A stretch of 64,000 nucleotides of DNA from Palsa-892 sp035556215 (GCA_035556215.1 DATMFI010000041.1:1-64000), one strand, 5' to 3'. Positions 51,194 through 60,495 are shown, counted from the stretch's first letter. Numbers and translations: made by a program. Notes: generated by a model not told the origin, from the letters alone.

Positions 51194-52969
51194 TTAAATC
51201 GTGTAAGCCGTGCGCAGGCCGCCCCAGTGCCGCCCCATGACCCGAACGGGCGCGGCGATCTCCTTGCACAGAACCGTGACCCCGCCGCCCATGTCGCGGG
51301 GGTAACTCTGGATGATGTAGGGCCGCACATTGCGCGCTGAGGTGAGACCGGCGCGGTCGTCGAAGATGCGGCGGTTGCGGCTATGGGCGATGTTCCACTT
51401 CGGATCGTTGCGCCGCTGCGGCTGGGAATATTTCGCGTTGTGAACCGCGATATAGCCGTTACGGTCGATCGCGCAGCAAAACAGCATCCGCGGATCCTGC
51501 GCAAGCGTCCGGTCGAAGATCGAGCGCAGCGCGGACTTTTCGAAAACATCGAGATAGCGCGAGCGGATCTGCGGCGGATCGGTGTCGGCGATCGTCGTAT
51601 AATTGTTGTCGAGAAGCTCCGCCATGGTGAGCTGTTTATCCGCGATGAGCTGCTCGATGCAGCTCGAGACTTCCGCCGCCGTTCTCAGGCAGCGTTCGAT
51701 CCCTTCGCGGTTCTCGCTCTGAATCGCTGCGAGCTTGGCGATAAGCCGGGCCCGCACCGCATCGTCCATTTGCGTGAAGTGAAGATGAAACCCGAGCTGC
51801 GAGCGATTGACGATCTCAGCCGTCACCATGCCGATTTCGCTGAGTTCAACCGGCATCGTGCCCGCCGGCGCGGCGGCGCCTTCCGCAAGATCGAGGCGGG
51901 CGAGCGCGCCATGTTCGCTGATGTCCACGGTCTTGCCGCGCACCGACTTGATCGTCACCGCGAGTTCGCAGGGCAGGCGGTCATAGCGGCGGCGGTCGCC
52001 GATTTCCGTCTGGCGCAGCAGGATCGAAAGCCGCGTGCTGAGCTTCGCCGCGAGCGACGAAGCCATCTGGCCGGAGCGATCGACCTCGGCGCTTTCGCGC
52101 GTCGCGGTTTCGGTTGCGGTCTTGATCTCGCTCGCGCCCGAAGAAACGCGCTGGATGAATTCCGACGTCGTCGAGGCCGCCTTGGAAAGCCCTTCGGCGG
52201 AGGAAATCTGCTCGTCGACGGCGGCCGCGATCGTCGAGAACACCGGGCGGATGTTGTTGATGATCGAGGAAATACGCTCGAGCGCCTCGATCGAGGCGCG
52301 CGCATCGCTCTGCAACTGGCTGACGCGGCGGGCGATCTCGTCGGTGGCCTTCTGCGTCTCGGCGGAGAGCGCCTTCACTTCGGTGGCGACGACCGCGAAA
52401 CCCTTGCCGGCTTCGCCGGCGCGCGCCGCTTCGATCGTGGCGTTGAGGGCGAGCAGATTGGTCTGCTGCGCGACCTTGGCGATCAGCCCGACGACATTGC
52501 CGATTTCGTTGGTGGAAGAATTGAGGCCCTCGACGCTCATGCCGGCGTCGGCCGCGGCTTCCTTGGCCTGATCGGCAAGTTCGTTCGCCGATTGCACCTG
52601 GCGGCCGATTTCGCTTGAGGACTGCGCCATGTTTTGCGTTGCGGTCGCGAGCTCGCGCGCATCTTCGTTGGCGGTGCTCACGAGATTGGAAAAATCCTCG
52701 GTTCGCGTGCGGATCGAGCTGAGCGAATGCGCCGACGACGCCACGCCGACATGAACGCGTTCCGCGGCGGCGCCGACTTCAGCGATCAGCTTGCCGAGAT
52801 CGAGTTCGATCATGTCGATCGACTCGCGCACGATGTGCGAGACATTTTCGGCTGCTGAAACGGAAGCGGGAAGTTCGGGTGCCGATTCTGATGCCGGCAA
52901 TGTTGACGCGGATTCGGATAAAGGCGCGGCGGTTTTCTCGTCGCGTTTCAAAAAAGCAAGCAAGGTCAT
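51194..52969 (-). CDS. Soluble methyl-accepting chemotaxis protein with PilZ and C-terminal Cache/PAS-like domain
   Basis: The 591-residue protein has no membrane segment. Its N-terminal half is the MCP signalling coiled coil with the hairpin-tip motif QQTNLLALNATIEAARAGEAGKGF-type residues (about 165-195). A PilZ-like domain follows (RRRYDRLPCELAV, VDISEHGALARL; about 320-400) and then a sensory domain (CAIDRNGYIAVHN, NRRIFDDRAGLTSARNVRPY; about 470-585). It probably reports cytosolic signals, perhaps cyclic-di-GMP, to CheA. ATG 52969 is used. A CtrA-like site lies 86 bp upstream. Chemotaxis or motility genes are not in the window. Confidence 0.82.
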   Translation of the reverse strand: MTLLAFLKRDEKTAAPLSESASTLPASESAPELPASVSAAENVSHIVRESIDMIELDLGKLIAEVGAAAERVHVGVASSAHSLSSIRTRTEDFSNLVSTANEDARELATATQNMAQSSSEIGRQVQSANELADQAKEAAADAGMSVEGLNSSTNEIGNVVGLIAKVAQQTNLLALNATIEAARAGEAGKGFAVVATEVKALSAETQKATDEIARRVSQLQSDARASIEALERISSIINNIRPVFSTIAAAVDEQISSAEGLSKAASTTSEFIQRVSSGASEIKTATETATRESAEVDRSGQMASSLAAKLSTRLSILLRQTEIGDRRRYDRLPCELAVTIKSVRGKTVDISEHGALARLDLAEGAAAPAGTMPVELSEIGMVTAEIVNRSQLGFHLHFTQMDDAVRARLIAKLAAIQSENREGIERCLRTAAEVSSCIEQLIADKQLTMAELLDNNYTTIADTDPPQIRSRYLDVFEKSALRSIFDRTLAQDPRMLFCCAIDRNGYIAVHNAKYSQPQRRNDPKWNIAHSRNRRIFDDRAGLTSARNVRPYIIQSYPRDMGGGVTVLCKEIAAPVRVMGRHWGGLRTAYTI

Positions 52970-53054
52970 TCGGAAGCATCCGGGGCACATTCACCGCCGA
53001 AACCCGCGGCCGGCCTTCAATTCGGGATTGCCCGGAAATACTGCGCCCGCATGG

Positions 53055-53069
53055 TTAACGGGGTATTAA
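53055..53069. promoter_or_regulatory. CtrA-box-like site upstream of the MCP gene
   Basis: TTAA at 53055-53058 and TTAA at 53066-53069 are separated by exactly seven bases, matching the TTAA-N7-TTAA consensus bound by the cell-cycle regulator CtrA in alphaproteobacteria. It is in the short intergenic space before the MCP gene (minus strand). CtrA commonly controls motility and chemotaxis genes. The region is GC-rich, so chance occurrence is not frequent but possible. Confidence 0.5.
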
Positions 53070-53074
53070 TTCGC

Positions 53075-53761
53075 CTATGCGCGCTGCAGCAGATTTCGCG
53101 CGAGGGCCGGGATTTCGGTCAGCCTGCCGACGACGTGATCGGCGCCGAGTTCGCTCGCCGGAACGTCGGAATATCCGAAGCTGACCGCGATCACCGGCAC
53201 GTTGGCGGCGCGCGCGGTGGCGACGTCGGTGCGCGAGTCGCCGACCATGACGACCGAACCCGAGTGCCCGCCGGCGCGCGACACCGCGCCGAGGAGGTGG
53301 CCTGCGTCAGGTTTTCGCATCGGGAAGGTGTCGGATCCGGCGATGCAGGCGAAGTAGCGCGCAAGGCCGAGCGATTCCAGTAGCTTCACCGAAAATCCTT
53401 CGAACTTGTTGGTGCAGACGACGAGCAGCGCGCCCGAATCCGCAAGCTCGTCGAGCATTTCCTGCGCGCCGGGAAACGGCTGCGAGCCGTCGGCAAGGTG
53501 CGCTTCATAATGAACAAGGAAGCGCGCCAGCAGCCGGTCGAGCTCGGCGGTATTGACGCTTTTGCCCTCGAGCGCGAGCCCGCGCTCGATCATGACGCGC
53601 GCACCGTTGCCGACGATGTTCCGCATTTTCGAGAGCGGCACCGGCTTGTAACCGGCCTCGTCGAGCACGAGGTTGAGCGCCGAGCACAGGTCGGGCGCGG
53701 TATCGACAAGGGTGCCGTCGAGATCGAAGGCGATGGTGGGGCGGATGGCGGGTGCGTTCAT
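53075..53761 (-). CDS. gph: Phosphoglycolate phosphatase (HAD superfamily)
   Basis: The 228-residue protein has HAD motif I FDLDGTLVDTAPDL (nucleophile Asp near residue 13), motif II VVCTNK, and motif III/IV MVGDSRTDV. A helical cap begins after residue 20. It hydrolyses 2-phosphoglycolate formed by DNA repair or oxygenation. ATG 53761 is selected because motif I must be near the N-terminus; the frame continues to 53953 without similarity. It is divergent from rpiA. Confidence 0.88.
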   Translation of the reverse strand: MNAPAIRPTIAFDLDGTLVDTAPDLCSALNLVLDEAGYKPVPLSKMRNIVGNGARVMIERGLALEGKSVNTAELDRLLARFLVHYEAHLADGSQPFPGAQEMLDELADSGALLVVCTNKFEGFSVKLLESLGLARYFACIAGSDTFPMRKPDAGHLLGAVSRAGGHSGSVVMVGDSRTDVATARAANVPVIAVSFGYSDVPASELGADHVVGRLTEIPALARNLLQRA

Positions 53762-53930
53762 GGCAATCCGGTAGCCTCCGGGCGGACGAAAGTCCATCGG
53801 CTGATCGATGCAGATGCCGGGCAACCCATCGGTTCGTCCGATAGCGGCGAGTTCGCGCGCTGGCGAGACGGAGCGGGCCATGCTACCACCCGGCGCGCCA
53901 GGGTAGAGAAAGGCGAGGAGAATCGGAGCT

Positions 53931-54650
53931 TTGTCACAGGCTGCCGGCAGCAAGAATCAGGACACCCTCAAGCGCGAAGCGGCAGCGCGCGCGCTCGATT
54001 ATGTGCGGCCCGGCATGCGGCTCGGGCTTGGCACCGGTTCGACGGCGGCGCATTTCGTCGATCTCCTGGCCGAGAAGGTCAAGGCCGGCCTCGACATCGT
54101 GGGCGTGCCGACCTCCGAGGCAACGCGCGCGCAGGCCGAGCGCCTCGGCGTGCCGCTCACGACGCTGGATGAAGAGGCCGAACTCGATCTCACCGTCGAT
54201 GGCGCCGATGAACTCGACGCCGATCTCAGCCTGATCAAGGGCGGCGGCGGCGCGCTTCTGCGCGAGAAGATCGTCGCCAGCGCCTCGAAGGAAATGATCG
54301 TCGTCGCCGACGAAACAAAATATGTGCAGCGCCTCGGGCGCTTTCCGCTGCCCATCGAAGTGGTCGATTTCGGGATGGGGGCCACAATTCACGCGATAAA
54401 ACTGGCGCTTAAGGCCTCTGGCTGCGACGGTCCGATTCGTCTAAGGCACAGGCCGGACGGCCATGTTTTCGTCACGGATCAGGGACACCTCATTCTGGAC
54501 GCCGGTCTTGGAGCGATCGCCGATGCGCGGCGCCTCGCGCAGGAGCTTTCCAGGGTGCCGGGGGTCATGGAACACGGACTTTTCGTCGGGCTGGCTAGCC
54601 GGGTGATCCTCGCCGGTAACGAGGGTATTCGGGTTGTGGAACGGCCCTAA
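53931..54650 (+). CDS. rpiA: Ribose-5-phosphate isomerase A
   Basis: The 239-residue enzyme starts at TTG 53931 behind GGAG (53925-53928). It contains GLGTGSTAAHFVDLL, VPTSEATRAQAERLG, VDGADELDADLSLIKGGGGALLREKIVA, where the Asp and Lys of the active site lie, and ends GNEGIRVVERP. It converts ribose-5-phosphate and ribulose-5-phosphate in the pentose phosphate pathway. The next gene follows 25 bp later. Confidence 0.95.
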   Translation: MSQAAGSKNQDTLKREAAARALDYVRPGMRLGLGTGSTAAHFVDLLAEKVKAGLDIVGVPTSEATRAQAERLGVPLTTLDEEAELDLTVDGADELDADLSLIKGGGGALLREKIVASASKEMIVVADETKYVQRLGRFPLPIEVVDFGMGATIHAIKLALKASGCDGPIRLRHRPDGHVFVTDQGHLILDAGLGAIADARRLAQELSRVPGVMEHGLFVGLASRVILAGNEGIRVVERP

Positions 54651-54675
54651 TTATTTCTTTCACGGGAGAATGCAT

Positions 54676-55206
54676 ATGAATCGCCTGAACTTTGCCCGCG
54701 CGTGGAAACTCGCTGCCGCGGCGTTCGTTTTTGGCTGTTTTGTTTCGGCGTCCTCAAGCCAGGTATGGGCGCAGGCCAAGACCGCGCCGACGGCGACGCA
54801 GATGCAGCTCGCGCGCGACATCCTCAAAACTTCGGGCGAGGCCAAGGCGCTCGAGCCGCTGATCCCCTCGGTGATGCAGCAAACCTTCACCAACTTCGTG
54901 CAGCAGAACCCCGATCTCCAGAAGCCGCTGGTCGATACGATGACCGCGCTGCAGCCGGAATTCATGAAGCTCCAGCCTGAGGTCGTTGACATCATGACGA
55001 CCTCGATGGCTTCGCACTTCACCGAAGCCGAGCTCAAGGACATCCTCGCGTTCTACAACACGACGACCGGAAAGAAGTACGTCGCCGAGATGCCGAACGT
55101 CATCCGGGAAAGCCTCGCCGCGGCGCGCGAGTGGGCCTCGAAACTTTCGGATCGCATCGTTGCCCGCGTCCGCGAGGAAATGAAGAAGAAGGGCCACACG
55201 ATCTGA
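54676..55206 (+). CDS. Exported DUF2059 protein
   Basis: The 176-residue protein has a signal peptide (about 1-33) and a DUF2059 domain with the recurrent TEAELKDILAFYNTTTGKK motif near residues 118-136. DUF2059 proteins are small helical periplasmic proteins of unknown function. ATG 54676 is correctly spaced from GGGAG (54664-54668), whereas ATG 54670 is too close. It lies between rpiA and glutathione reductase on the same strand. Confidence 0.85.
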   Translation: MNRLNFARAWKLAAAAFVFGCFVSASSSQVWAQAKTAPTATQMQLARDILKTSGEAKALEPLIPSVMQQTFTNFVQQNPDLQKPLVDTMTALQPEFMKLQPEVVDIMTTSMASHFTEAELKDILAFYNTTTGKKYVAEMPNVIRESLAAAREWASKLSDRIVARVREEMKKKGHTI

Positions 55207-55228
55207 TCGTGGCGGCCGGATTCGCGGC

Positions 55229-56599
55229 ATGAGCCATAACGCGGATCACGACGTCGATCTGTTCGTCATCGGAGCCGGTTCGGGCGGCGTGCGCGCAGCG
55301 CGCGTCGCCGCGCAGCACGGCGCGAGGGTGGCGGTCGCCGAGGAATATCGCGTCGGCGGCACTTGCGTGATCCGCGGCTGCGTGCCGAAAAAACTTCTCG
55401 TTTACGCCAGCCGCTTCGCGCACGAGTTCGAGGACGCCAAAGGCTTCGGCTGGACCGTCGAAGGCGCGAAATTCGATTGGCCGGCGCTGATCGCCAACAA
55501 AGATAAAGAGATCGCGCGGCTGGAAGCCGCTTATCATGCGACGCTCAAGCGCGCCGGTGTCGAAGCCGTCGCCTCGCGTGCCGTCGTCGAGGACGCGCAT
55601 ACCGTGCGTATCGTCAAGACCGGCGCGCGCATTCGAGCCGGTCATATTCTTGTTGCGACCGGCGGTCATCCGGTGAAGGCGCAAATCCCCGGCGGCGAAT
55701 TGGCGATCACCTCCAACGAGGCGTTTCATCTCGAGCGTCTTCCGCGTCACATCATCATTCAGGGCGGCGGCTATATCGCCGTCGAATTCGCCTGCCTGTT
55801 TCATGCGCTTGGATCGAAGGTGACGCTTCTCCACCGCGGGCCGGAAATCCTGCGCGGCTTCGACGACGATATCCGCCACCACCTGCGCTCGGAAATGGTC
55901 GCGCGCGGCATCGAGATCGTTCTCGGCCAGACCGCCGCGTCAATCCGCAAGGACGGGCGCGAGCTTGAAGTCACGCTCGCGAGTGGCGAAACGCATTGCG
56001 GCGATGTCGTCATGGCCGCGATCGGCCGCACGCCGAATACGCAAAATCTCGGGCTCGAGAGCGCCGGCGTAAAACTGGGCAAGAATGGCGCGGTGGCGGT
56101 CGATGAGACTTCGCGCACGAATGTGCCGTCGATTTACGCGGTGGGCGACGTCACCAACCGCATTGCGCTAACGCCGGTCGCGATCCGCGAAGGTCACGCA
56201 TTCGCCGATACCGTGTTCGGTAACAAGCCGTGGAACGCCAATCACCATAACGTCCCGAGCGCGGTGTTCTCCGAACCGGAGCTGGCGACTGTCGGACTTT
56301 CGGAAACCAAGGCGCGCGAGCAGGGCTTCGAACTCGACATTTATCGCACCGGCTTCCGCCCGATGAAGGCGACGCTTTCGGGCCGCGCGACCTCGATGCT
56401 CATGAAACTCGTCGTCGATCGCAAGACCGATCGTGTGCTCGGCGTGCATGTGGTGGGCGAGGGGGCGGCCGAGATGATCCAGATGGCGGCGATTGCCGTG
56501 AAAATGGGCGCGAAGAAATCCGATTTCGATGCGACCGTGGCGCTGCATCCGACGGCCGCGGAAGAGCTTGTAACGCTGCATAATAAAGTCAGCGGCTAA
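55229..56599 (+). CDS. gor: Glutathione-disulfide reductase
   Basis: The 456-residue flavoprotein has the FAD motif IGAGSGG (14-20), the redox-active disulfide GGTCVIRGCVPKKL (Cys46, Cys51), an NADPH-binding GGGYIAVEF with downstream R in the helix following HRG, and the C-terminal HPTAAEE with the catalytic His-Glu pair. It reduces oxidised glutathione. CVIRGCVPKK distinguishes it from lipoamide dehydrogenase. It follows the DUF2059 gene by 22 bp. Confidence 0.93.
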   Translation: MSHNADHDVDLFVIGAGSGGVRAARVAAQHGARVAVAEEYRVGGTCVIRGCVPKKLLVYASRFAHEFEDAKGFGWTVEGAKFDWPALIANKDKEIARLEAAYHATLKRAGVEAVASRAVVEDAHTVRIVKTGARIRAGHILVATGGHPVKAQIPGGELAITSNEAFHLERLPRHIIIQGGGYIAVEFACLFHALGSKVTLLHRGPEILRGFDDDIRHHLRSEMVARGIEIVLGQTAASIRKDGRELEVTLASGETHCGDVVMAAIGRTPNTQNLGLESAGVKLGKNGAVAVDETSRTNVPSIYAVGDVTNRIALTPVAIREGHAFADTVFGNKPWNANHHNVPSAVFSEPELATVGLSETKAREQGFELDIYRTGFRPMKATLSGRATSMLMKLVVDRKTDRVLGVHVVGEGAAEMIQMAAIAVKMGAKKSDFDATVALHPTAAEELVTLHNKVSG

Positions 56600-56670
56600 T
56601 CGCGTCCGGGAAGGCTCTAGGCCGTTGCCTGCGCTGCCGCTAGTCTCCTGCTCCAGCGGATAGGGCCCTT

Positions 56671-58047
56671 ATGACAGATCGGTTGCAATTTTCGCGTCGC
56701 CAGTTTTCGCGTCGCCAATTTTCACGCCGTCATGTGCTCGCCGGCCTTGGCGGTGCGTCGCTCGCGGCCATGCTGCCGCGCTTTGCTTTCACGCAATCGC
56801 TGCCGTCGAACCCCGATGTCGTGATCGTCGGTGCGGGCGGCGCCGGACTCTCCGCCGCGCGCACGCTGATCAAGGCCGGCAAGAGCGTTGTCATTCTCGA
56901 AGCGATGAACCGCATCGGCGGCCGTGCCTATACCGAGAGCGACACCTTCGGGCTGCCGTTCGATTGGGGCTGCGCCTGGATTCAGGCCGCTGACCGCAAT
57001 CCGCTTTTGCCGCTCGCGCGCGAATGGGGGTTCGATCCGAAACCGCACGATCTGCAACTCGACCGCGTCTATTACGGACCGAACGCGCGCCGCTTCAGCG
57101 AACACGAAATGCGCCGCACGCTCGCCGCCGAAGAGCGCTTCCCGAAAATGAACAAGCGCGCCGCGCGCTGGCGCGACGGGCCGGTGTCGTCGCTCCTGAT
57201 GCCGCGCACGCCCGAAGAAGAAGCGGCGATGACTTACATGCTGCCGATGGATATGGCGGTCGATCCCGGCGAACTTTCGATCCGCGACTGGGCGCGGCAG
57301 GAAGATCTTTCGCCCAACTATCTCGTCTACAAGGGCCTCGGCAGCGTCGTCGCGAAATTCGGCGAAGGCCTGCCGGTTTCGCTTTCGACCCCCGTGAAGC
57401 GCATCCGCTATGGCGGCAAGGGCGTCACTGTCGAAACGGAAAAGGGCGATGTGCAGGCCAATGCCTGCATCGTCACCGCGTCAACCGGCGCGTTGCAGAG
57501 CGGCTACATCCGTTTCGATCCGAATTTGCCCGTCTGGAAGGAAGACGCCATCGGCCAGTTGCCGATGGGTTTGCTCGCGAAAATTCCGCTGCTCCTGGAT
57601 GGCGAGCGCTTCGGCCTGTCGCCGTTCGAGGACATTCTCTATGAGCGCTCCGGCTTGCAGGACATCTACTTCCTCGCGTTCCCGTTCGAGATGCCGATGA
57701 TGATCGGTTTCGTCGGCGGCTCGTTCGCCTGGCACCTCACTGCGCAGGGCACCGAAGCGGCGATCGATTTTGCGCTCGATGCGCTGCGCCGCCTGTTCGG
57801 CGAGACGGCGGCAAGCCACGTCAAGAAAGCCGAGTTCACCCGCTGGGCCAATATCCCGTGGACGCGCGGCTCCTATTCGGCGGCGCTCCCCGGCAAGGCC
57901 GGAGCCCGCGCCGCGCTCGCCCGGCCGCTTGCCGATCGCGTGTTCTTCGCCGGCGAGGCGCTGGCCGGCCCCCTGACCCAGACCGTCGGCGGGGCGGTCA
58001 TTTCGGGCGAACAGGTGGCCCGCGATGTCCTGAAAAGGATCGGTTAG
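56671..58047 (+). CDS. Tat-exported flavin amine oxidase
   Basis: The 458-residue protein begins with a Tat signal peptide (RRHVLAGLGGASLAAML, exported about residue 30) and has an amine-oxidase FAD fold: VIVGAGGAGLSAARTL, EAMNRIGGRAYTE, and C-terminal GEALAGPLTQTVGGAVISGE. It should oxidise amines or polyamines in the periplasm with release of hydrogen peroxide. The N-terminus is odd: FSRR occurs three times in a row because of a 15-bp tandem repeat. Substrate is unknown. Confidence 0.87.
   Translation: MTDRLQFSRRQFSRRQFSRRHVLAGLGGASLAAMLPRFAFTQSLPSNPDVVIVGAGGAGLSAARTLIKAGKSVVILEAMNRIGGRAYTESDTFGLPFDWGCAWIQAADRNPLLPLAREWGFDPKPHDLQLDRVYYGPNARRFSEHEMRRTLAAEERFPKMNKRAARWRDGPVSSLLMPRTPEEEAAMTYMLPMDMAVDPGELSIRDWARQEDLSPNYLVYKGLGSVVAKFGEGLPVSLSTPVKRIRYGGKGVTVETEKGDVQANACIVTASTGALQSGYIRFDPNLPVWKEDAIGQLPMGLLAKIPLLLDGERFGLSPFEDILYERSGLQDIYFLAFPFEMPMMIGFVGGSFAWHLTAQGTEAAIDFALDALRRLFGETAASHVKKAEFTRWANIPWTRGSYSAALPGKAGARAALARPLADRVFFAGEALAGPLTQTVGGAVISGEQVARDVLKRIG
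56689..56733 (+). repeat. Three tandem 15-bp units in the Tat signal sequence
   Basis: Units at 56689-56703, 56704-56718 and 56719-56733 encode FSRRQ, FSRRQ and FSRRH. The first two differ at one base; the third is more diverged. Copy-number change would keep the reading frame. Confidence 0.85.
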
Positions 58048-58134
58048 CCGCGCTCCATCGGCAAAACTGCGCCAACTGGCATCTTTTTACCGTTTATGTG
58101 TATAACCCGGCCACTTCTTACAAAGGGTGTTGCC

Positions 58135-59520
58135 ATGGCACAGCGTTGGACCCCGGAGAGCTGGCGATCGAAGCCGATCGTGCAGGTGCCGGATTATCCC
58201 GATCAGCAAGCGTTGGAAGCGACCGAGAAGCAGCTCGCGACCTTTCCGCCGCTCGTTTTTGCGGGTGAGGCACGTGCGCTGAAGCGCGCGCTCGCGAAAG
58301 CGTGCACCGGCGAGGCGTTCCTGCTCCAGGGCGGCGATTGCGCCGAGAGCTTCGTCGAGCACAACGCCAACAACATCCGCGATTTCTTCCGCGTCTTCCT
58401 GCAGATGGCGGTGGTGATGACCTTCGCCGGTTCGGTGCCGGTGGTGAAGGTCGGCCGCGTCGCCGGCCAGTTCGCCAAGCCCCGCTCGTCGCCCACCGAA
58501 AAGCGCGGCGATGTCGAGCTTCCGGCCTATCGCGGCGACATCATCAACGACGTCGCCTTCAGCAAGGAAGGCCGCACGCCGGATCCGTATCGCATGCTGA
58601 AGGCGTACCGCCAGTCGGCGGCGACGCTGAACCTCTTGCGCGCGTTCTCGACCGGCGGTTATGCGAACCTTTCGAACGTCCATCAGTGGATGCTCGGCTT
58701 CGTCAAGGACAGCCCGCAGTCGGAGCGTTACTCGGAGCTTGCGTCGCGCATCACCGAGGCGCTCGACTTCATGCGCGCCTGCGGCATCGATCCCGAGACG
58801 CATCCCGAGATGCGCATCACCGACTTCTACACCAGCCACGAGGCGCTGCTGCTGCCTTACGAGCAGGCGCTGACGCGCGTCGATTCGACGAGCGGCGACT
58901 GGTACGACACTTCGGGTCACATGATCTGGATCGGCGATCGCACGCGCCAGCCCGATCACGCCCATGTCGAATATGCGCGCGGCGTGAAGAATCCGCTCGG
59001 CCTGAAGTGCGGGCCGACATCTTCGCCGGACGGGCTCTTGAAGCTCCTCGATATCCTCGATCCCGAGCGCGAGCCGGGCCGCATGACCCTGATCGCGCGC
59101 TTCGGCGCGGGCAAGGTCGATCAGCATCTTCCGGCGCTCGTGCGCGCGGTGAAGAAAGAAAAGCGCCCGGTCGTGTGGTCGTGCGACCCGATGCACGGCA
59201 ACACCGTGACGGCGAACGGCTTCAAGACCCGCCGCTTCGAGCAGGTGCTGCAAGAGGTCAAGGAGTTCTTCGCGGTGATGGCGGCCGAAGGCGTGCAGCC
59301 CGGCGGCGTTCATCTCGAGATGACCGGCCAGGACGTCACCGAATGCATGGGCGGCGCCCGTGCCATCGGCGAGACCGATCTCTCTGACCGCTACCACACC
59401 TTCTGCGATCCGCGCCTCAACGCCGAACAGGCGATCGAGATGGCGTTCCTCGTTGCCGACCTTCTCAAGAAGGCGCGCAACGGCCACACCCAAAGGATTC
59501 CGGCGGTCGCGGGGCTCTGA
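58135..59520 (+). CDS. Class II 3-deoxy-D-arabino-heptulosonate 7-phosphate synthase
   Basis: The 461-residue enzyme is of the plant-like class II: WTPESWRSKP at the start, GGDCAESF, KVGRVAGQFAKPRSSPTE, DPMHGNT and EMTGQDVTECMGG. It makes DAHP, the entry to the shikimate pathway. ATG 58135 fits the normal N-terminus; the longer frame opening at 58096 adds unsupported residues. Feedback sites cannot be read. A GC hairpin lies over its stop codon. Confidence 0.94.
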   Translation: MAQRWTPESWRSKPIVQVPDYPDQQALEATEKQLATFPPLVFAGEARALKRALAKACTGEAFLLQGGDCAESFVEHNANNIRDFFRVFLQMAVVMTFAGSVPVVKVGRVAGQFAKPRSSPTEKRGDVELPAYRGDIINDVAFSKEGRTPDPYRMLKAYRQSAATLNLLRAFSTGGYANLSNVHQWMLGFVKDSPQSERYSELASRITEALDFMRACGIDPETHPEMRITDFYTSHEALLLPYEQALTRVDSTSGDWYDTSGHMIWIGDRTRQPDHAHVEYARGVKNPLGLKCGPTSSPDGLLKLLDILDPEREPGRMTLIARFGAGKVDQHLPALVRAVKKEKRPVVWSCDPMHGNTVTANGFKTRRFEQVLQEVKEFFAVMAAEGVQPGGVHLEMTGQDVTECMGGARAIGETDLSDRYHTFCDPRLNAEQAIEMAFLVADLLKKARNGHTQRIPAVAGL

Positions 59521-59542
59521 CGCCCCGCGGCTTCCTGCTTTT
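59508..59542 (+). terminator. Intrinsic terminator at the DAHP synthase stop codon
   Basis: A perfect 8-bp stem (59508-59515 with 59522-59529) has the stop codon in its loop and is followed by GCTTCCTGCTTTT. The T-run is delayed, so termination strength is uncertain. Confidence 0.5.
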
Positions 59543-59619
59543 CCGCCATTGCCAATTCGGCCCGCTCACCACATGCTTGCGGGGTGAAAGCGGCCGTTTA
59601 CGGCGGGTCGGGGGAATGC

Positions 59620-60477
59620 ATGACGTTCGGATTTGAATCGCGCATCCGCGCGGCAGCTTTCATTGGCGCTTTGGGTTTGGGCATGAGTGCATTCGCAGGC
59701 GGCGCTGCGGCCGCAACGCTGGAAGTCTTTCACGCCGACTCGCTCGGCGGCCCGATGCGCGAACTCAAACAGGCGTTCGAGGCGAAAAATGCCGGCGTCA
59801 CGATCAACCTCACATCGAGCACCTCGCGCCAGCTCGCCGATCGCATCCTGAAGGGCGAGACTTGCGATGTCTTCGCGCCGTCCTCGCCGAAGATCGCCGC
59901 TGAACTCGTCGAGAAGGGTGCAGCCGCCTGGTCGGTGATTTTCTCCGCCAACGAAATGGTCGTCATCACCGCCAAGGGCAATCCGCACAAGATCGCCAAG
60001 GTCGCGGATCTCGCGGTGCCCGGCATCAAGTTCGCGCGCGTCACCGGCGAGAAGGATCTTGGCACCGGCCGCAGCGTTGAATTTTTGCATCGCGCCGCAA
60101 AGCTCGAAGGCAAGCCTGAGGCCGTGCAGAAAATTCTCGACAAGGCGCCGGCCGATCCCCAAAAGCCGAACTCGGTGCCGATGACCGTGCGCGCCGTCAG
60201 TGATGGCACGGCCGATGCCGGCGTCGTCTATTATTCGGCGGCGATTGCCGGCAAGGACAAGGTCGAGATCATCCGCTTTCCGGCAAGCGTCAATTTGAGC
60301 GAAGCGATCCAGAACGCCGCGGCCGTGCCGGGCACCGCAAAGCAGCCGAAAGAAGCCACGGCCTTCGTCGCTTTCATTCTCTCGCCCGAAGGCCAGAAGA
60401 TTTTGGCAAGCACCGGCCAGCCGCCGGTGGTCCCGGCCATCGGGAGCGGCAAGCTGCCGCCCGAACTCACGCGCTGA
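59620..60477 (+). CDS. ModA-like periplasmic substrate-binding protein
   Basis: The 285-residue protein has a signal peptide (about 1-28) and the type II binding fold of molybdate/tungstate binding proteins: EVFHADSLGGPMRELKQAFEAK, LTSSTSRQLADRI, DVFAPSSPKIAAELV, IFSANEMVVI and the SDGTADAGVVYYSA pattern for a hinge serine and tyrosine. Oxyanion uptake (molybdate, tungstate) is probable, sulfate possible. ATG 59620 is preceded by GGGG and starts the signal; no ABC permease or ATPase gene is adjacent. Confidence 0.78.
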   Translation: MTFGFESRIRAAAFIGALGLGMSAFAGGAAAATLEVFHADSLGGPMRELKQAFEAKNAGVTINLTSSTSRQLADRILKGETCDVFAPSSPKIAAELVEKGAAAWSVIFSANEMVVITAKGNPHKIAKVADLAVPGIKFARVTGEKDLGTGRSVEFLHRAAKLEGKPEAVQKILDKAPADPQKPNSVPMTVRAVSDGTADAGVVYYSAAIAGKDKVEIIRFPASVNLSEAIQNAAAVPGTAKQPKEATAFVAFILSPEGQKILASTGQPPVVPAIGSGKLPPELTR

Positions 60478-60495
60478 GCGTCCGGGAAGAAAGCC

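Noticed and set aside
51383..52618. Plus-strand frame of about 411 codons opposite the chemoreceptor gene
   Set aside because: It has no start signal or domain and mirrors the coiled-coil codons of the MCP.
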